Part shown: piece by piece, positions 1-9,110 of the stretch
How positions within the stretch are numbered: position 1 is the stretch's first letter
Layout: the number at the start of each line of letters is the position of its first letter
Source: Annulohypoxylon bovei var. microspora
Lineage: Eukaryota > Ascomycota > Sordariomycetes > Xylariales > Hypoxylaceae
DNA: 47,506 nucleotides
Reading direction: 5' to 3'
NCBI GenBank assembly: GCA_022836615.1
Contig: MU405410.1
Location: 1-47,506, forward strand
Made by a program: the position numbers and the translations under genes
The notes under the pieces: generated by a model
Database searches by the model: none
What the model saw: the letters and a program-made list of their open reading frames with translations, nothing else
Told to the model about the DNA's origin: nothing

Positions 1-88
1 AACGCCCCGGAGCTTGCGTAGGTCGCGTTTTCCCGGACATTGTGGAGGGCCGTACCGGGTAAAAGAAAAAAAAGACCCCAAAAATTTT
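1..88 (+). repeat. Repeat R1, terminal fragment (least mutated copy of this end)
   Basis: The first 60 bases are GC-rich and contain the block TTTTCCCGGACATTGTGGA followed by a poly-A-rich stretch and AAAAATTTTA. The same block, progressively more RIP-mutated, closes the R1 copies near 41140-41231 and 37085-37188, and occurs in reverse complement at 21781-21870. The element continues to the left of the window. Function is unknown; no TIR or coding capacity is visible in this piece. Confidence 0.75.
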
Positions 89-3000
89 AATATAAGTTAT
101 ATATTCGTTACATTAATTACCGTTCCCATTATATGTAAAGAATTTTTAAATATTTTAATATATTTTAAAATCTTATATAATTAATTTTAATATTTAACGA
201 AATGTTTTTTTATTTTTATTTTTTTATTATTATTAAAAGGTTCGTTTTTTATAATAAATGTTTATAAATTATTTAAAGGTTTAATTAATTAAATTCGTAA
301 AAATATTAAATAAGTTTTATTATTATTTCGTTTTCGTTAATTAATAAAACTTTATTAATTAAATTTAAATTAAAAGGTTTAAATAAATAATTTATTAATA
401 CGTGAATTTTATTAAAATAATAAATAATCCGTATATTATAATGTTTAATAATATTTAAAAAACGTATAATTTTAATAAATTATTTAACTTTAATATTAAT
501 TAATTTAAACGATTTATGGTTTATAATTATTATAATTTTTCTTTTTTTTATTTAATGGTATTAATGTTATAATAATAATATAATTTTTAATAATTTTTTT
601 TTTAAATTAAATAACATATTTACATATCCGTAAGCTTTTTAAAAAAATAAACCATTAAATGTAAAACGTTTTAATTATTATAAAAATATGGTTAAAATAA
701 AATTACTTTAATATATAATTTATTAATGTTTAATTTAATTATTAAAGATAATTTTTAATCGAATTATTATATTATTAATATAATAATAATTAAATCATAA
801 ATTTTTTTTTATATTATTATTATTTTTACGTTTAACTTAATAAATTCACCTTTAAGTCCACTTATAAAGGTTATTAACGAGGTTATTATCATTAAATAAT
901 CTTTTATTAAATGTTTAAAATAATTTATTACGTTAATAAACACTTTAATTTATATAATTATTTTAAATTTAAAATGATTTTTAATTATTATTACTTTAAT
1001 TAAATTTACTTTAATATTAATTTTAAAAATAATGAAGTTAAAAAAGATTTTTTCTTTAATAAAAAATTAAAATTTAAAGGTATTAATAATTATATTATAT
1101 GCCGTAAAACGCTTAAAAATTATTAAAAGTTATTTATATAATTGTTTTTTTATATTAATTTATATTATTATATTATTTAATAATTTAATTAATTATTTAA
1201 TGAAAAAAGTTATAATTTTCTTTATAAACGTTTAAAACGTTATTAAAGTGTTTATTAAGTTAAATAATATTACCATTTATTCGTATATTTCGAATAAAGT
1301 TACGAAAGTTATTTTTTCGCGGTAAAATCCATACATAGGTATATGTTAAAACTTATCCTTTAAATCGATAAAAACATATTATTTATAACTTAATGCTTTT
1401 TAAATTTAATTTATAACATTAAATAACGGATGTGCGTTTTTTTTTATACGTTTATTAATTTTTTAATAATCGTAATAAAAACGTTAAATTACATTTAAAT
1501 TTATTTTATTTAATATAACCGTTTAATTAAATGTTTTCTTAAAGGTAAATAATAATAATAAAGTTTAAAGATTTTTATTTTTTTAAATAATTTTTCCTTT
1601 ATATTTTTTAACGAATTTATATAATGTTTATTTTTATTATAAATTATATTTTTTCGAAGGAAATTTCATAAATAAAAAATCATTTATATTAATATAATAT
1701 TATATTTTCGTAATTATATTTATTTATTATTTTTTTTCGTTAAAAAGTTTAAATATTTTATTAATATAAATGTTTAAATAAACGTTAATTACATCATTTA
1801 TAATAAATGTATTTTTATATTATTATAATTTAAGTTTATAAAAAACGTTGAAAATTAACTTTTATACGTAATTAATTAACACTTTATTAATTAATTTTAA
1901 AGTAAGTTTTTTTTTATATTTTTATAATATAATAATTTCTTTATTTATTTTGTTTTTATATTAAATTTCTTATTTATGAAATATTTTTTTTTTAAATGTA
2001 AGGTTTTTTAAAAACGTTTTATTTAAAACGATTTTTATTAACATTATAAATAAAGTGTTATATTTATTTTTAATTTTAAATTTTACCGTGATAATAATAT
2101 TTTTCGTTATACGTAACTTTAAACCGCTTATTTTTATCATGGTAAATAATTACTTCGTTTCGTATTTTTATAAATTTTTTATTAAAAATTATAAAATGTA
2201 ATAAATTACGTAATTATAATCGAAAAAAATTATGAAATGTTTTTTATCGTTTAATTTAATTATAAAAAAGTTATATTATTTTTTATATTTTTTTTTAATT
2301 AATTTATTTTTATATAATAATAATTTAAAGTTATTATTTATTTCCATTAAATAAACATGGTTATTTTAATTTTTATTATTAAAGTTATTAAATAAATTAA
2401 TTAATTTTAAATTAATATTTAATTTAATTAATGCTTTTATTAAACTTTATTAATTTTATTTTTTATTTTTATTTTTTATAAAGTGGATTCGTTTATTATT
2501 ATCTTTGTTTTTTTATTTATTATAAATATTTCGGATTTTTTTTCCGAATTTTTAACGATTATTATTGTTTTTTTTAAATAAGGTGTTTTTTAATGTAACT
2601 TTTTCGAATTTCGTTAAATATGTCGAGGTTTTTTAAAAAAAATGTGGTTTTTAAATATAATCTTTTATTTAATAACTTTTTTTATTACAATTAAAACATT
2701 TATTATCGGATGTTTTTATTATAAATTTGCTTTTTTTTTTAATTAAATTAATTTGTTAATTATTTTATTTAAAATTTAATATTATTATTTATTATATTAC
2801 CATCGACATTATTTTCGTTAAATTTTAAAGCTTTAATTAAATTATATTTAATTAAATTATCGTTGCTTTTAAGATTTATAAATTATAAAAAAGCGTTATT
2901 ATATTATAAAATGTAATAATTATTATAAATATATTATATATTTTATTTTTAACCGATATTTAAATAATTAAAGTTATTTATTATATTATTTTTTTTATTA

Positions 3001-4335
3001 TTTAAATTATATTTAAAGGTCCGATTTAATCGTGAAATAATAATTATACATTTAATGTATAAATGTATAATAAGTTAATTAATATTTCACGATTTTAATA
3101 TAAATTTTTAATGCGTATAAAAAATTTATAAAAAGCTTCCCGCATTTTTTTTATAAAATTTATAAAACTTTTATTTTATTACGGTAATAAGGTTATAAAT
3201 ATAATGAACGGGTTATAAAACACGTAATATTTTTTTAATATTTAAAATATTATTTTTAAAAATATAATTTAAATTAATTTTTATATTTATATATAAATTA
3301 TTATTTATTAAAAATCACCCGATAATTTTATGGAAATTTTTATAATTTATAAAGAATAAAATATTAAAATTATTTTTAATTTATTTTATATTTTATTAAA
3401 TTTATTTAAAACGGTATAATTTATTTATATTAATTTTAATAATAAAAATATTATTATTTTTTTTTTTATTTAAAAAACTTATATACTTTAATAAATAATA
3501 TAATTTCCGGTTAAATTTATTTAATTTTTTTTTCTTAATTAATTTAAATTTTATTTAAAATGTTAATTTTTTAAAAATTAAGTTTTTCGTTAAAAAAATA
3601 TTCATTTAACGTGCGGTTTTTAAGTTATTTCGAATATAAAAACGATTATAAATTAAAATCGTATTATTTAATGTAATAAATGTTTAAAAGTTCGTTTAAA
3701 TTATATAATAATAAGTTTAACGGTTTAATTTAATTTAATTTTAATGTTAAATTTTTATTAATATAATATTAATACGGTTAAACCGTTTTCGTTATTATTA
3801 TAATTATCGTAAAATTCGTTATTAAATTAAATACGTGTTTAAATTAATTATTTATGTTTTTATTTAAGTTTTTATTAATTTTTATTTAATTAAAAGTTAA
3901 TAATTTAAATTATAAATGAACTTAATAAATTAAGTTATTATAATTTTTTTAAAAATTAATAAAATTAATAATATTAAAAATTTTAATATCGTTAAAAACG
4001 TTTATTATTATTTTATTTTTATTTTTAATTTTACTTTTAATTTTATTAATTAATTCGTTAAATAAATTAAAATTTTTAAACATAATTTAAAAAATTAATA
4101 TAAAAGGTGTAAAAATATAAAAAAAAGGTATAAAAATGAATTAATTTATATTATTAACGTTTTATTTACGTAAATAATTATTTATATGTCCGAACTTTTT
4201 AATCGTATAAAATACCGTTTATATGTAATAAACGTTATTTTATATTAATAAAAATAAACTCGTGTATAAATTATTAATTAATTTAAGTTTTATAATTAAT
4301 TAAATTTATATGCGATTTAAAGTTATTTTAATAAC
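89..4335. other. RIP-mutated AT-rich tract, no gene
   Basis: Runs of A and T with stops in all frames. Almost all remaining C residues are in CpG, while TpG persists on the plus strand and CpA is nearly absent, so the C-to-T changes here were mainly on the plus strand. No retroelement protein motif could be read. The only structured site noticed is the nested inverted repeat at 3028-3094. The tract stops abruptly near 4335, where normal base composition resumes. Confidence 0.8.
3028..3094. repeat. Nested perfect inverted repeats (cruciform-capable)
   Basis: Outer arms AATCGTGAAATA (3028-3039) and TATTTCACGATT (3083-3094) are perfectly complementary over 12 bp. Inside them, ATTATACATTTA (3043-3054) and TAAATGTATAAT (3060-3071) form a second perfect 12-bp pair around a 5-base loop. 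Keeping both pairs exact inside a heavily mutated tract is unusual, although AT-rich DNA makes short palindromes common. No role can be assigned. Confidence 0.6.
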
Positions 4336-4726
4336 CCACGCTTGCTACCGCAGGTGGTCCAAGCGTTGCTGCGGAAACCCTCAGATCGGGGATCCACAAT
4401 AATATAAGCTTACGTTAATCTTTACCTTAATCAACTTTCCGGGTCCTCGACCCGTAATAATATTACCTTTATTAAACTCGGGCATTACCACATCATTGAT
4501 TAAGCTGCGCATTGGAAGAACACCGAATACGACAATAATCTTCCAAAAGAAATAATATTATTAAACAATAGAATCATAGATTCCCATGTTGACTATTTGT
4601 AGAATATTAGTTCTAAAGTTAAGTTGATCGGTTATATAATCAACAACCAGTCATCCCACCCCGAATCATAGATTTCCACCTCTCCCGGAAGATAGACGGC
4701 CAAGCCTGCCTATGCAGATCCAAAAC
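4336..4726. other. Intergenic spacer, 3' side of the peptidase gene
   Basis: Base composition is mixed rather than RIPed. It lies immediately downstream of the stop codon of the minus-strand peptidase gene, so it should include that gene's 3' UTR and polyadenylation region. No ORF or recognised element was seen. Its left edge is the boundary with the AT-rich tract. Confidence 0.6.
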
Positions 4727-5813
4727 CTAGCCCGAATACGAGCAGGTCACAGTGGACCCAGAGGTTGAGCAGTCAGTCAAGACCTTGCCGCTCTGCTGGA
4801 TATCAATGATAGTCGAACCACTAGGGGTGGTGCCGCCATTGACGGATGCGCCAGTGAATTCAACAGTTCCGAAGTTGGCAAAGCTGACAAGGCTACCGCC
4901 GCTTTCGAAGTCCTCGACAATCCATTCGGCGTTGGTCTCGCAGAGTGCATCAGACTCTCCCGAGAAGCTGTGAGTGACAGTCTTGCCCGTTGTCACATTC
5001 TCGATGACGGCCGATCCGGCAGATTTGCTGCTGGCAGTAACGGTCTATGAACCTGTTAGCATGCCGGGACCCTATAAAATGAGATACCATGTATTTGTCA
5101 AAGCCGTATACGTACCACAGTGATAGTGTCGCCAGCCTTGATGGGAATACCAGAGAAATCATAGGCCTAGATTGTTGGGTTAGCATCAACTCTTCCAAAT
5201 ACGACATGAATGTTTACTGCGTCTTCTAGGAGAAGAAGCAAGCAAGCCGTAATATTGATGTAGTAAAAATATTAAGACTGAGGGTTAGGGTTAAGGTCTG
5301 TAGAAAAAGGAGTTTCTTGTGTTAGCATTTTATTCACCAATTTCTGTAACCTAATAGAACGTTTTACGTACAACAAACATAATCAGGATACCATTCGTAC
5401 CATGCATCAAAGCTAACGGAGGACCCCTTAACGGTAAAGTCGACACCAGTTTGCAAGATAGCAGTATCGCATGTGTCACCATCGATACCGACCCAAGCGG
5501 ACGCGGAATAGGTGGTTGAGCTGCTACCGCCCGAGGGCACCTTAGGCGTGGGGACGGTGAAGGTGCCGGTCACGGTCTTATAGCCGGTACCAATGAGAAC
5601 GGCACCCGCCCAGTTGGAACTGTACTCGACGTGAGAGTTGTTCTTGGTGCTTACTCCCAGTTCGTTGTCAACGCGCTGGATGGTGTTGGAGGTGCGGCCG
5701 AGTCTTCTCTCGGCGATGCGATCGGCCGCTCGCTGGCGACGATATTCAGTGCCAGGGGCGGCAAGCACCACGTTGGCGCACAAGAGGGCACTCGCGATGA
5801 TAGGAAGCTGCAT
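4727..5813 (-). CDS. Secreted glutamic (G1/eqolisin) acid endopeptidase, three exons
   Basis: Spliced on the minus strand from exons 5379-5813, 5116-5166 and 4727-5044, giving 267 residues. This is the usual prepro length for aspergilloglutamic/scytalidoglutamic peptidases. The ATG at 5813 is preferred because the longer frame would begin at a TTG (5843). Residues 1-19 form a signal peptide (MQLPIIASALLCANVVLAA). A basic propeptide of about 40 residues follows (many R, E and A), then the beta-sandwich enzyme beginning near SSNWAG (residues 65-70). The family motifs are present: WVGIDGDTC (107-115), ILQTG with the likely catalytic Gln121, and NAEWIVED with the likely catalytic Glu202. Their 81-residue spacing is close to that of the characterised enzymes. 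Mature Cys residues are 115, 197 and two near the C terminus. Expected role: extracellular proteolysis at acidic pH. It shows no RIP damage although it sits between RIPed blocks. Confidence 0.93.
5045..5115 (-). other. Intron 2 of the G1 peptidase gene
   Basis: Donor GTACGT, branch site ATGCTAAC and acceptor ATAG on the minus strand; 71 bp, phase 0. Splicing joins DTITV to TVTASSK, matching the strand order expected in G1 peptidases. Confidence 0.9.
5167..5378 (-). other. Intron 1 of the G1 peptidase gene
   Basis: The minus strand shows donor GTTTGT directly after the Tyr145 codon, branch site TGCTAACC and acceptor CTAG before the Ala146 codon. Phase is 0. An in-frame stop lies 12 bases in, so removal is required. 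Splicing restores the family sequence PDYAYDFSG. At 212 bp it is long for this kind of fungus, and it contains a short telomere-like motif (5282-5294). Confidence 0.9.
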
Positions 5814-6180
5814 CTTGAATTTGGTAAGGGGTATGGCGACCAAGAAAATACAAATGATATAGGCGTTCTATCGGGAGAGGAACTAGAAACTGGTGACTTG
5901 GGCTGAGTGGCTGAAGTTTCCGTGACCTGTGGTGAGAGAGGACTGAAAGATGAGGGTATAAAGAGGTGTTAAATAGTCATGGAAATGGCTTATTAAGTCT
6001 ACACAGAACAGGGCGAGAGATAGAGAAAGCGCGCGGTAAACAGGATCGATACCTAATCGTCGGTGACAAGTTAATGTGAGCTTCCTCTAAGGCATCATCA
6101 CGCCAACACCTGTCGAATGTGATATGTCCTAGATGTCTTCGTGACATGAGATGCAAAGACACCTTCCTGATATATTTAGG
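5814..6180 (-). promoter_or_regulatory. 5' UTR and promoter region of the G1 peptidase gene
   Basis: Non-coding, normal GC, directly upstream of the ATG on the minus strand. No convincing TATA box in the gene's orientation was seen. A single GCCAAG hexamer at 6196-6201, just outside this span, fits the core recognised by the ambient-pH regulator PacC in other ascomycetes. One hexamer is weak evidence, so pH control is an inference only. Confidence 0.45.
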
Positions 6181-6424
6181 AGGGCCGTCTTAGCTGCCAA
6201 GGGATGGCGAAGCCATGCCAGCAAAGATTGCATCATCTGCCTAATTTAACCTAGGGGGCATTTGGGCTTCCGTTTTTCTACTGGAACGTATACGTATAAC
6301 GCCTGATCAACTCTCGCGGGAAGATAAGGCTGGCGGCAGGCTGTCTATCTTCAACAAAGCCATGTCAATGCGTATATATCCCGGCCGCAACTCTGTCGGG
6401 CAAGGCTAGTCCGTATGAGCGATG
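6181..6424. other. Intergenic spacer
   Basis: GC-normal DNA between the peptidase promoter and the end of the next minus-strand reading frame. No ORF, RNA gene or repeat was recognised. Confidence 0.5.
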
Positions 6425-6922
6425 CTACCCCGAATGAAGGTCGTCTGCGGGTCGAAACGCTACGTTGGTAAACCCCAGGAACGTGCCAAGATCAGTTGCC
6501 CCGACCATCATTGGCTGGAGAGAAATACGCAAGCGTTGGCCGTACAGGAAGGTAGCATCGCCCAGCCGGCTCCTCAGACATCTAGATGAAATCAACATGT
6601 ACGTCAGTGAGTGGGTGTAGGGACGGGAAGTATGACCTGGGGATAGGTTATTAGGGAATAAGTGGTTAAATAACTCGTGATAAGAGAAAGAAGAGCATGT
6701 GGAGGGTAGCAAGGGTTCCCTAGTCCAATCGTATGAGAAGTGTGGCATAAGGAAAAGATAAGGGAAAGAGGCACCCGGGCCAACCGGATCTAGAGAGGCT
6801 CGAAGCCAGAATACGACTCTCTTTGAATCGAAGACGAGGTTGAAGATATCAGAGGTACTAATGCCGAAGCGCCCCTGAATTAGCTCGATCTTGATATCGA
6901 CGTCAAAACAAGCTTCACCAGC
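6425..6922 (-). CDS. Unrecognised minus-strand coding remnant, 5' end missing
   Basis: The minus frame is open for 165 codons between a stop at 6923-6925 and the stop at 6425-6427, with no ATG before position 6748. The first part reads like real protein (DVDIKIELIQGRFGIS, then FNLVFDSKRVVFWLRAS), as does the end (RLRISLQPMMVGATDLG, then TFLGFTNVAFRPADDL). The middle is poorer and contains a plausible 138-bp intron, 6637-6774 (donor GTGCCT, branch CTAATAAC, acceptor CCCCAG); it keeps frame either way. The lack of a start suggests either a further 5' exon or a fragment. I do not recognise the family and no catalytic motif is evident. It is transcriptionally collinear with the peptidase gene. 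Confidence 0.5.
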   Translation of the reverse strand, partial: AGEACFDVDIKIELIQGRFGISTSDIFNLVFDSKRVVFWLRASLDPVGPGASFPYLFLMPHFSYDWTREPLLPSTCSSFSYHELFNHLFPNNLSPGHTSRPYTHSLTYMLISSRCLRSRLGDATFLYGQRLRISLQPMMVGATDLGTFLGFTNVAFRPADDLHSG

Positions 6923-7114
6923 TCACTCAGCCGCCAAGCAGTCAAGCAATGATTTACAATGCCCAGGCCCAGCCAAGTTGCCAAGTGAAGATAGTTTATT
7001 TCCCGAGAGGCAAGTGATTTGCATTCTGTATGCTAGGTACATTATCTAATTGTGTTGATGGTAGCCTGAATGATTCTCGATCTCCTTCCAAAACTGCTAC
7101 GATTGTTGTTGAAA
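6923..7114. other. Spacer between two coding remnants
   Basis: GC-normal and non-coding as far as can be read. It could hold the 3' UTR of the remnant to its right and an unidentified 5' exon of the remnant to its left on the minus strand. Confidence 0.4.
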
Positions 7115-7224
7115 TTAGGAAAGATAATCCGTCTTGCTCGGAATGCAGGTAGGGCCAATATTCGGTCCGACTCCGCCAACATAAAGCGCAACCACCCCTG
7201 GGAATTGGGCGTACAGTTCACCCC
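7115..7224 (-). pseudogene. Terminal exon of a gene whose upstream part is lost to RIP
   Basis: On the minus strand a textbook acceptor (TACTAAC branch site at 7236-7242, then ATTATTTCAG) opens a 35-codon frame, in phase 2, ending in TAA at 7115-7117. The peptide begins GELYAQFPGVVALYVGG and continues VGPNIGPTCIPSKTDYLS. The upstream coding part would lie at higher coordinates, but from about 7295 the DNA is RIP-mutated, so the gene is truncated. The protein family was not recognised. The Gly- and Cys-containing C terminus would suit a secreted fungal protein, which is inference. Confidence 0.5.
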
Positions 7225-7228
7225 CTGA

Positions 7229-7499
7229 AATAATGTTAGTACGCTTTTCTGAAACTACCGATTTACACTAGGGTATAGAAGTTTCGAGCAGGGCTTTAAT
7301 ATATATTATCGAAATATATATAATTTTAATGTTTTTTTATATAAGATTTTAAAGATATAATTAATATTCTTTAACATATAAAAAAAAAAATATGTTTTAA
7401 CGATAAAATCTCGTTACTTTATTTAAGGTTAAAACCTGGTATAATACTTTTATAACAAGCATTAATAAAGTACCGAAACAAGTTCGTACTAACATTATT
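7229..7499. repeat. 15-bp inverted repeats flanking a RIPed patch
   Basis: AATAATGTTAGTACG (7229-7243) is the exact reverse complement of CGTACTAACATTATT (7485-7499). The ~240 bp between them becomes AT-rich and RIP-like from about 7295, while both outer sides have normal composition. This would fit a short inserted element or an inverted duplication of the intron branch region. The left arm overlaps the branch site of the adjacent exon remnant. Confidence 0.5.
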
Positions 7500-8290
7500 A
7501 CAAGGGGCCGACTGTAAGCATAGAACACATACCTAGGTATGTACCTAGAACCCCGCGTAGCTCTGTTTATGTATGTACTAGGATCCGTTTAGCTAGTCAG
7601 CCAGTGTTATCTCTTGCCACAACGTTCCCCACGTTTATGTCTCGGCATGCATATGACTTTCCTGGCAGCCGCCTGGACAGCTGGATTGAACGGCATATCC
7701 CGTTGTAATCATCCTAGACCTCGACGCGCCAGGGTCATCCCACCTCCCCAATTGTACCTAAGCAGCTAAGGTGTCGTATAGCATCGGTTCAAAACGTTGA
7801 TTTATCTCAGCGAGCTCAGAAAGAAAAAAAAGGTTTACGTAAAGCGGGCTGCGCCCGCTTCAACCACGGGCTTGTAACCAGCGCCATTATGCCCGAATAC
7901 CCAAGTTTAACGAGGGTAATTGTACGGGTAAAGCTTTCGTGGTTTTTCTCTAAGGTCCTTATCAAAAATCTCCTATCGCGTTAATCCCGGATCTCCGGCG
8001 CCAAGAAGTGTGTAAACCCCGTTATCCCCAGAGAGGCCGTTATGTCCACGGCGGTTGATTGGGTGCATCGTCTCGGGGGTGGGGCCTTCCAACCAATCAG
8101 ATCAACAGATCTCAACTTTCGAGGTGGCCCGTTCGCGAGAGGGTGGTTTTCGAGTTTTTCCAAAACGAAAAGCTTGACAAAAGCTGGTTCTCGCGCACGG
8201 ACCAACCGGGTGGCAGCGATGAATTAATTACCTAAGATGCTTACGTAATTGACTTAGCACACGTAAAAAAGACCCCTAAGCTGGGTGACT
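7500..8290. other. GC-normal spacer without a recognisable gene
   Basis: Reading frames on both strands near 7980-8230 are short, overlap each other and show no domain-like composition, so they are treated as chance. A perfect hairpin AAGCGGGC-TGC-GCCCGCTT lies at 7842-7860. Nothing else with a clear role was found. Confidence 0.5.
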
Positions 8291-8790
8291 AAGCAACCCC
8301 CGAGAAGGTGGCCAAGGCGTTAGAAAGGTGGTTATGGGTGGCCACGGGTGGCTCCACGGGGTTCAACGGGTGGTTCAACGGGGTGGCTAAAAGGGAGGCT
8401 CAACCGCTGGGTAGACGGGGTGGTTCAACGGGTGGTGAACCAGGGATTGAACGGGGGCTACACGGGTGGTTAGAAAGGTGGCTATGGGTGGTTAGACGGG
8501 TGGGTAGACGGGACGGGTGGTTGGCGGGGGTTTATCGGGGGTGGTACAACGGGGGTGGTTAGGTAGACAGGTAGCTAAACCGGGGGTTGAACGGGTGGCA
8601 AAACGAGAAGCTTAGCGAGTGGCTTAAAGGTTCGATAAGGAGTGGCTTACGAGGTGGTTACAGGTGGCTTAATAGGGGTTCGACAGACTATTCATCAGGT
8701 CGCAAAAGGGAAGGCTCAAAGGGTGGCCAAACGGATGCGCGAACCATAGTGGTGCGTGGTTTCGTCGGATAAAAAAAGAAAAAAAAAGAA
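8291..8790. repeat. Degenerate G-rich minisatellite
   Basis: The plus strand is built from imperfect repeats of a unit resembling GGTGGTTCAACGGG, with variants such as GGTGGCTA and GGTAGACGGG. It is densest at 8300-8620. The strand asymmetry is extreme (G-rich and C-poor on plus). It ends in an A-rich stretch (8770-8801) next to the tRNA-derived repeat. The open frames across it are a by-product of the repeat. Confidence 0.7.
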
Positions 8791-8855
8791 AGAAAAAAAA
8801 ACGGGAGATCAAGGAATCGAACCATCGACTTCCGGTTAAACGCGGGATATTATAA
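8727..8855 (-). repeat. tRNA-derived (SINE-like) repeat, Pol III B box
   Basis: The minus strand contains GGTTCGATTCC (plus 8813-8823), an exact Pol III B box, preceded by a stretch resembling a tRNA anticodon arm (GTTTAACCGGAAGTCGATGG). It is followed by CTCCCG, a T-rich run, and a tail including ATCCGACGAAACCACGC and GGTTCGCGCAT. The same order of blocks occurs in mutated form on the plus strand at 33670-33810. No clear A box is visible and the T stem does not pair well, so an intact tRNA gene is unlikely. Confidence 0.5.
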
Positions 8856-8889
8856 CATTTAAATAAATGGCTTTACGTATTATATGCGC

Positions 8890-9110
8890 ATTATATTACG
8901 GCGAATAAGTTTTAAATTAAAATAAAGTTTAAATAATAACGGATTATATATTTTATTAATAAAAATATTTAAAAAAAAAATTTAAAAAAAAAAAATTTAT
9001 AAAATAAGTTTTTTAAAAAAAATTTTATATATTAATTTTATAATTAAAATTTTAATTAACCGTTTCGTTAATATATTTTAAAAATAATAATAATTAAACG
9101 TTATTATATA
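8890..9110. repeat. Left ~220-bp direct repeat (putative LTR) of a RIPed element
   Basis: Aligns in the same orientation with 17572-17790: shared CACGGCGAATAA-like start, TTTTATATATTAATTTTATA, AATTAACCGTTT, and a common end AAACGTTATTATATA. Differences are mostly C/T and G/A, as expected from RIP. Two such repeats 8.7 kb apart suggest LTRs of one retrotransposon. The target-site duplication and the TG/CA ends could not be resolved. Confidence 0.6.

Noticed and set aside
5631..5906. Plus-strand frames opposite exon 1 of the peptidase
   Set aside because: Antisense shadows of a well-supported spliced gene.
5977..6162. 61-codon minus frame upstream of the peptidase
   Set aside because: Short, no protein-like features, and it occupies the promoter region of the peptidase gene.
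8308..8772. Gly/Trp-rich plus-strand frames of 84 and 61 codons
   Set aside because: They are translations of the GGTGGTT-type minisatellite.
8800..8860. Intact tRNA gene on the minus strand
   Set aside because: The B box is perfect, but there is no credible A box or acceptor/T-stem pairing; better explained as a tRNA-derived repeat.
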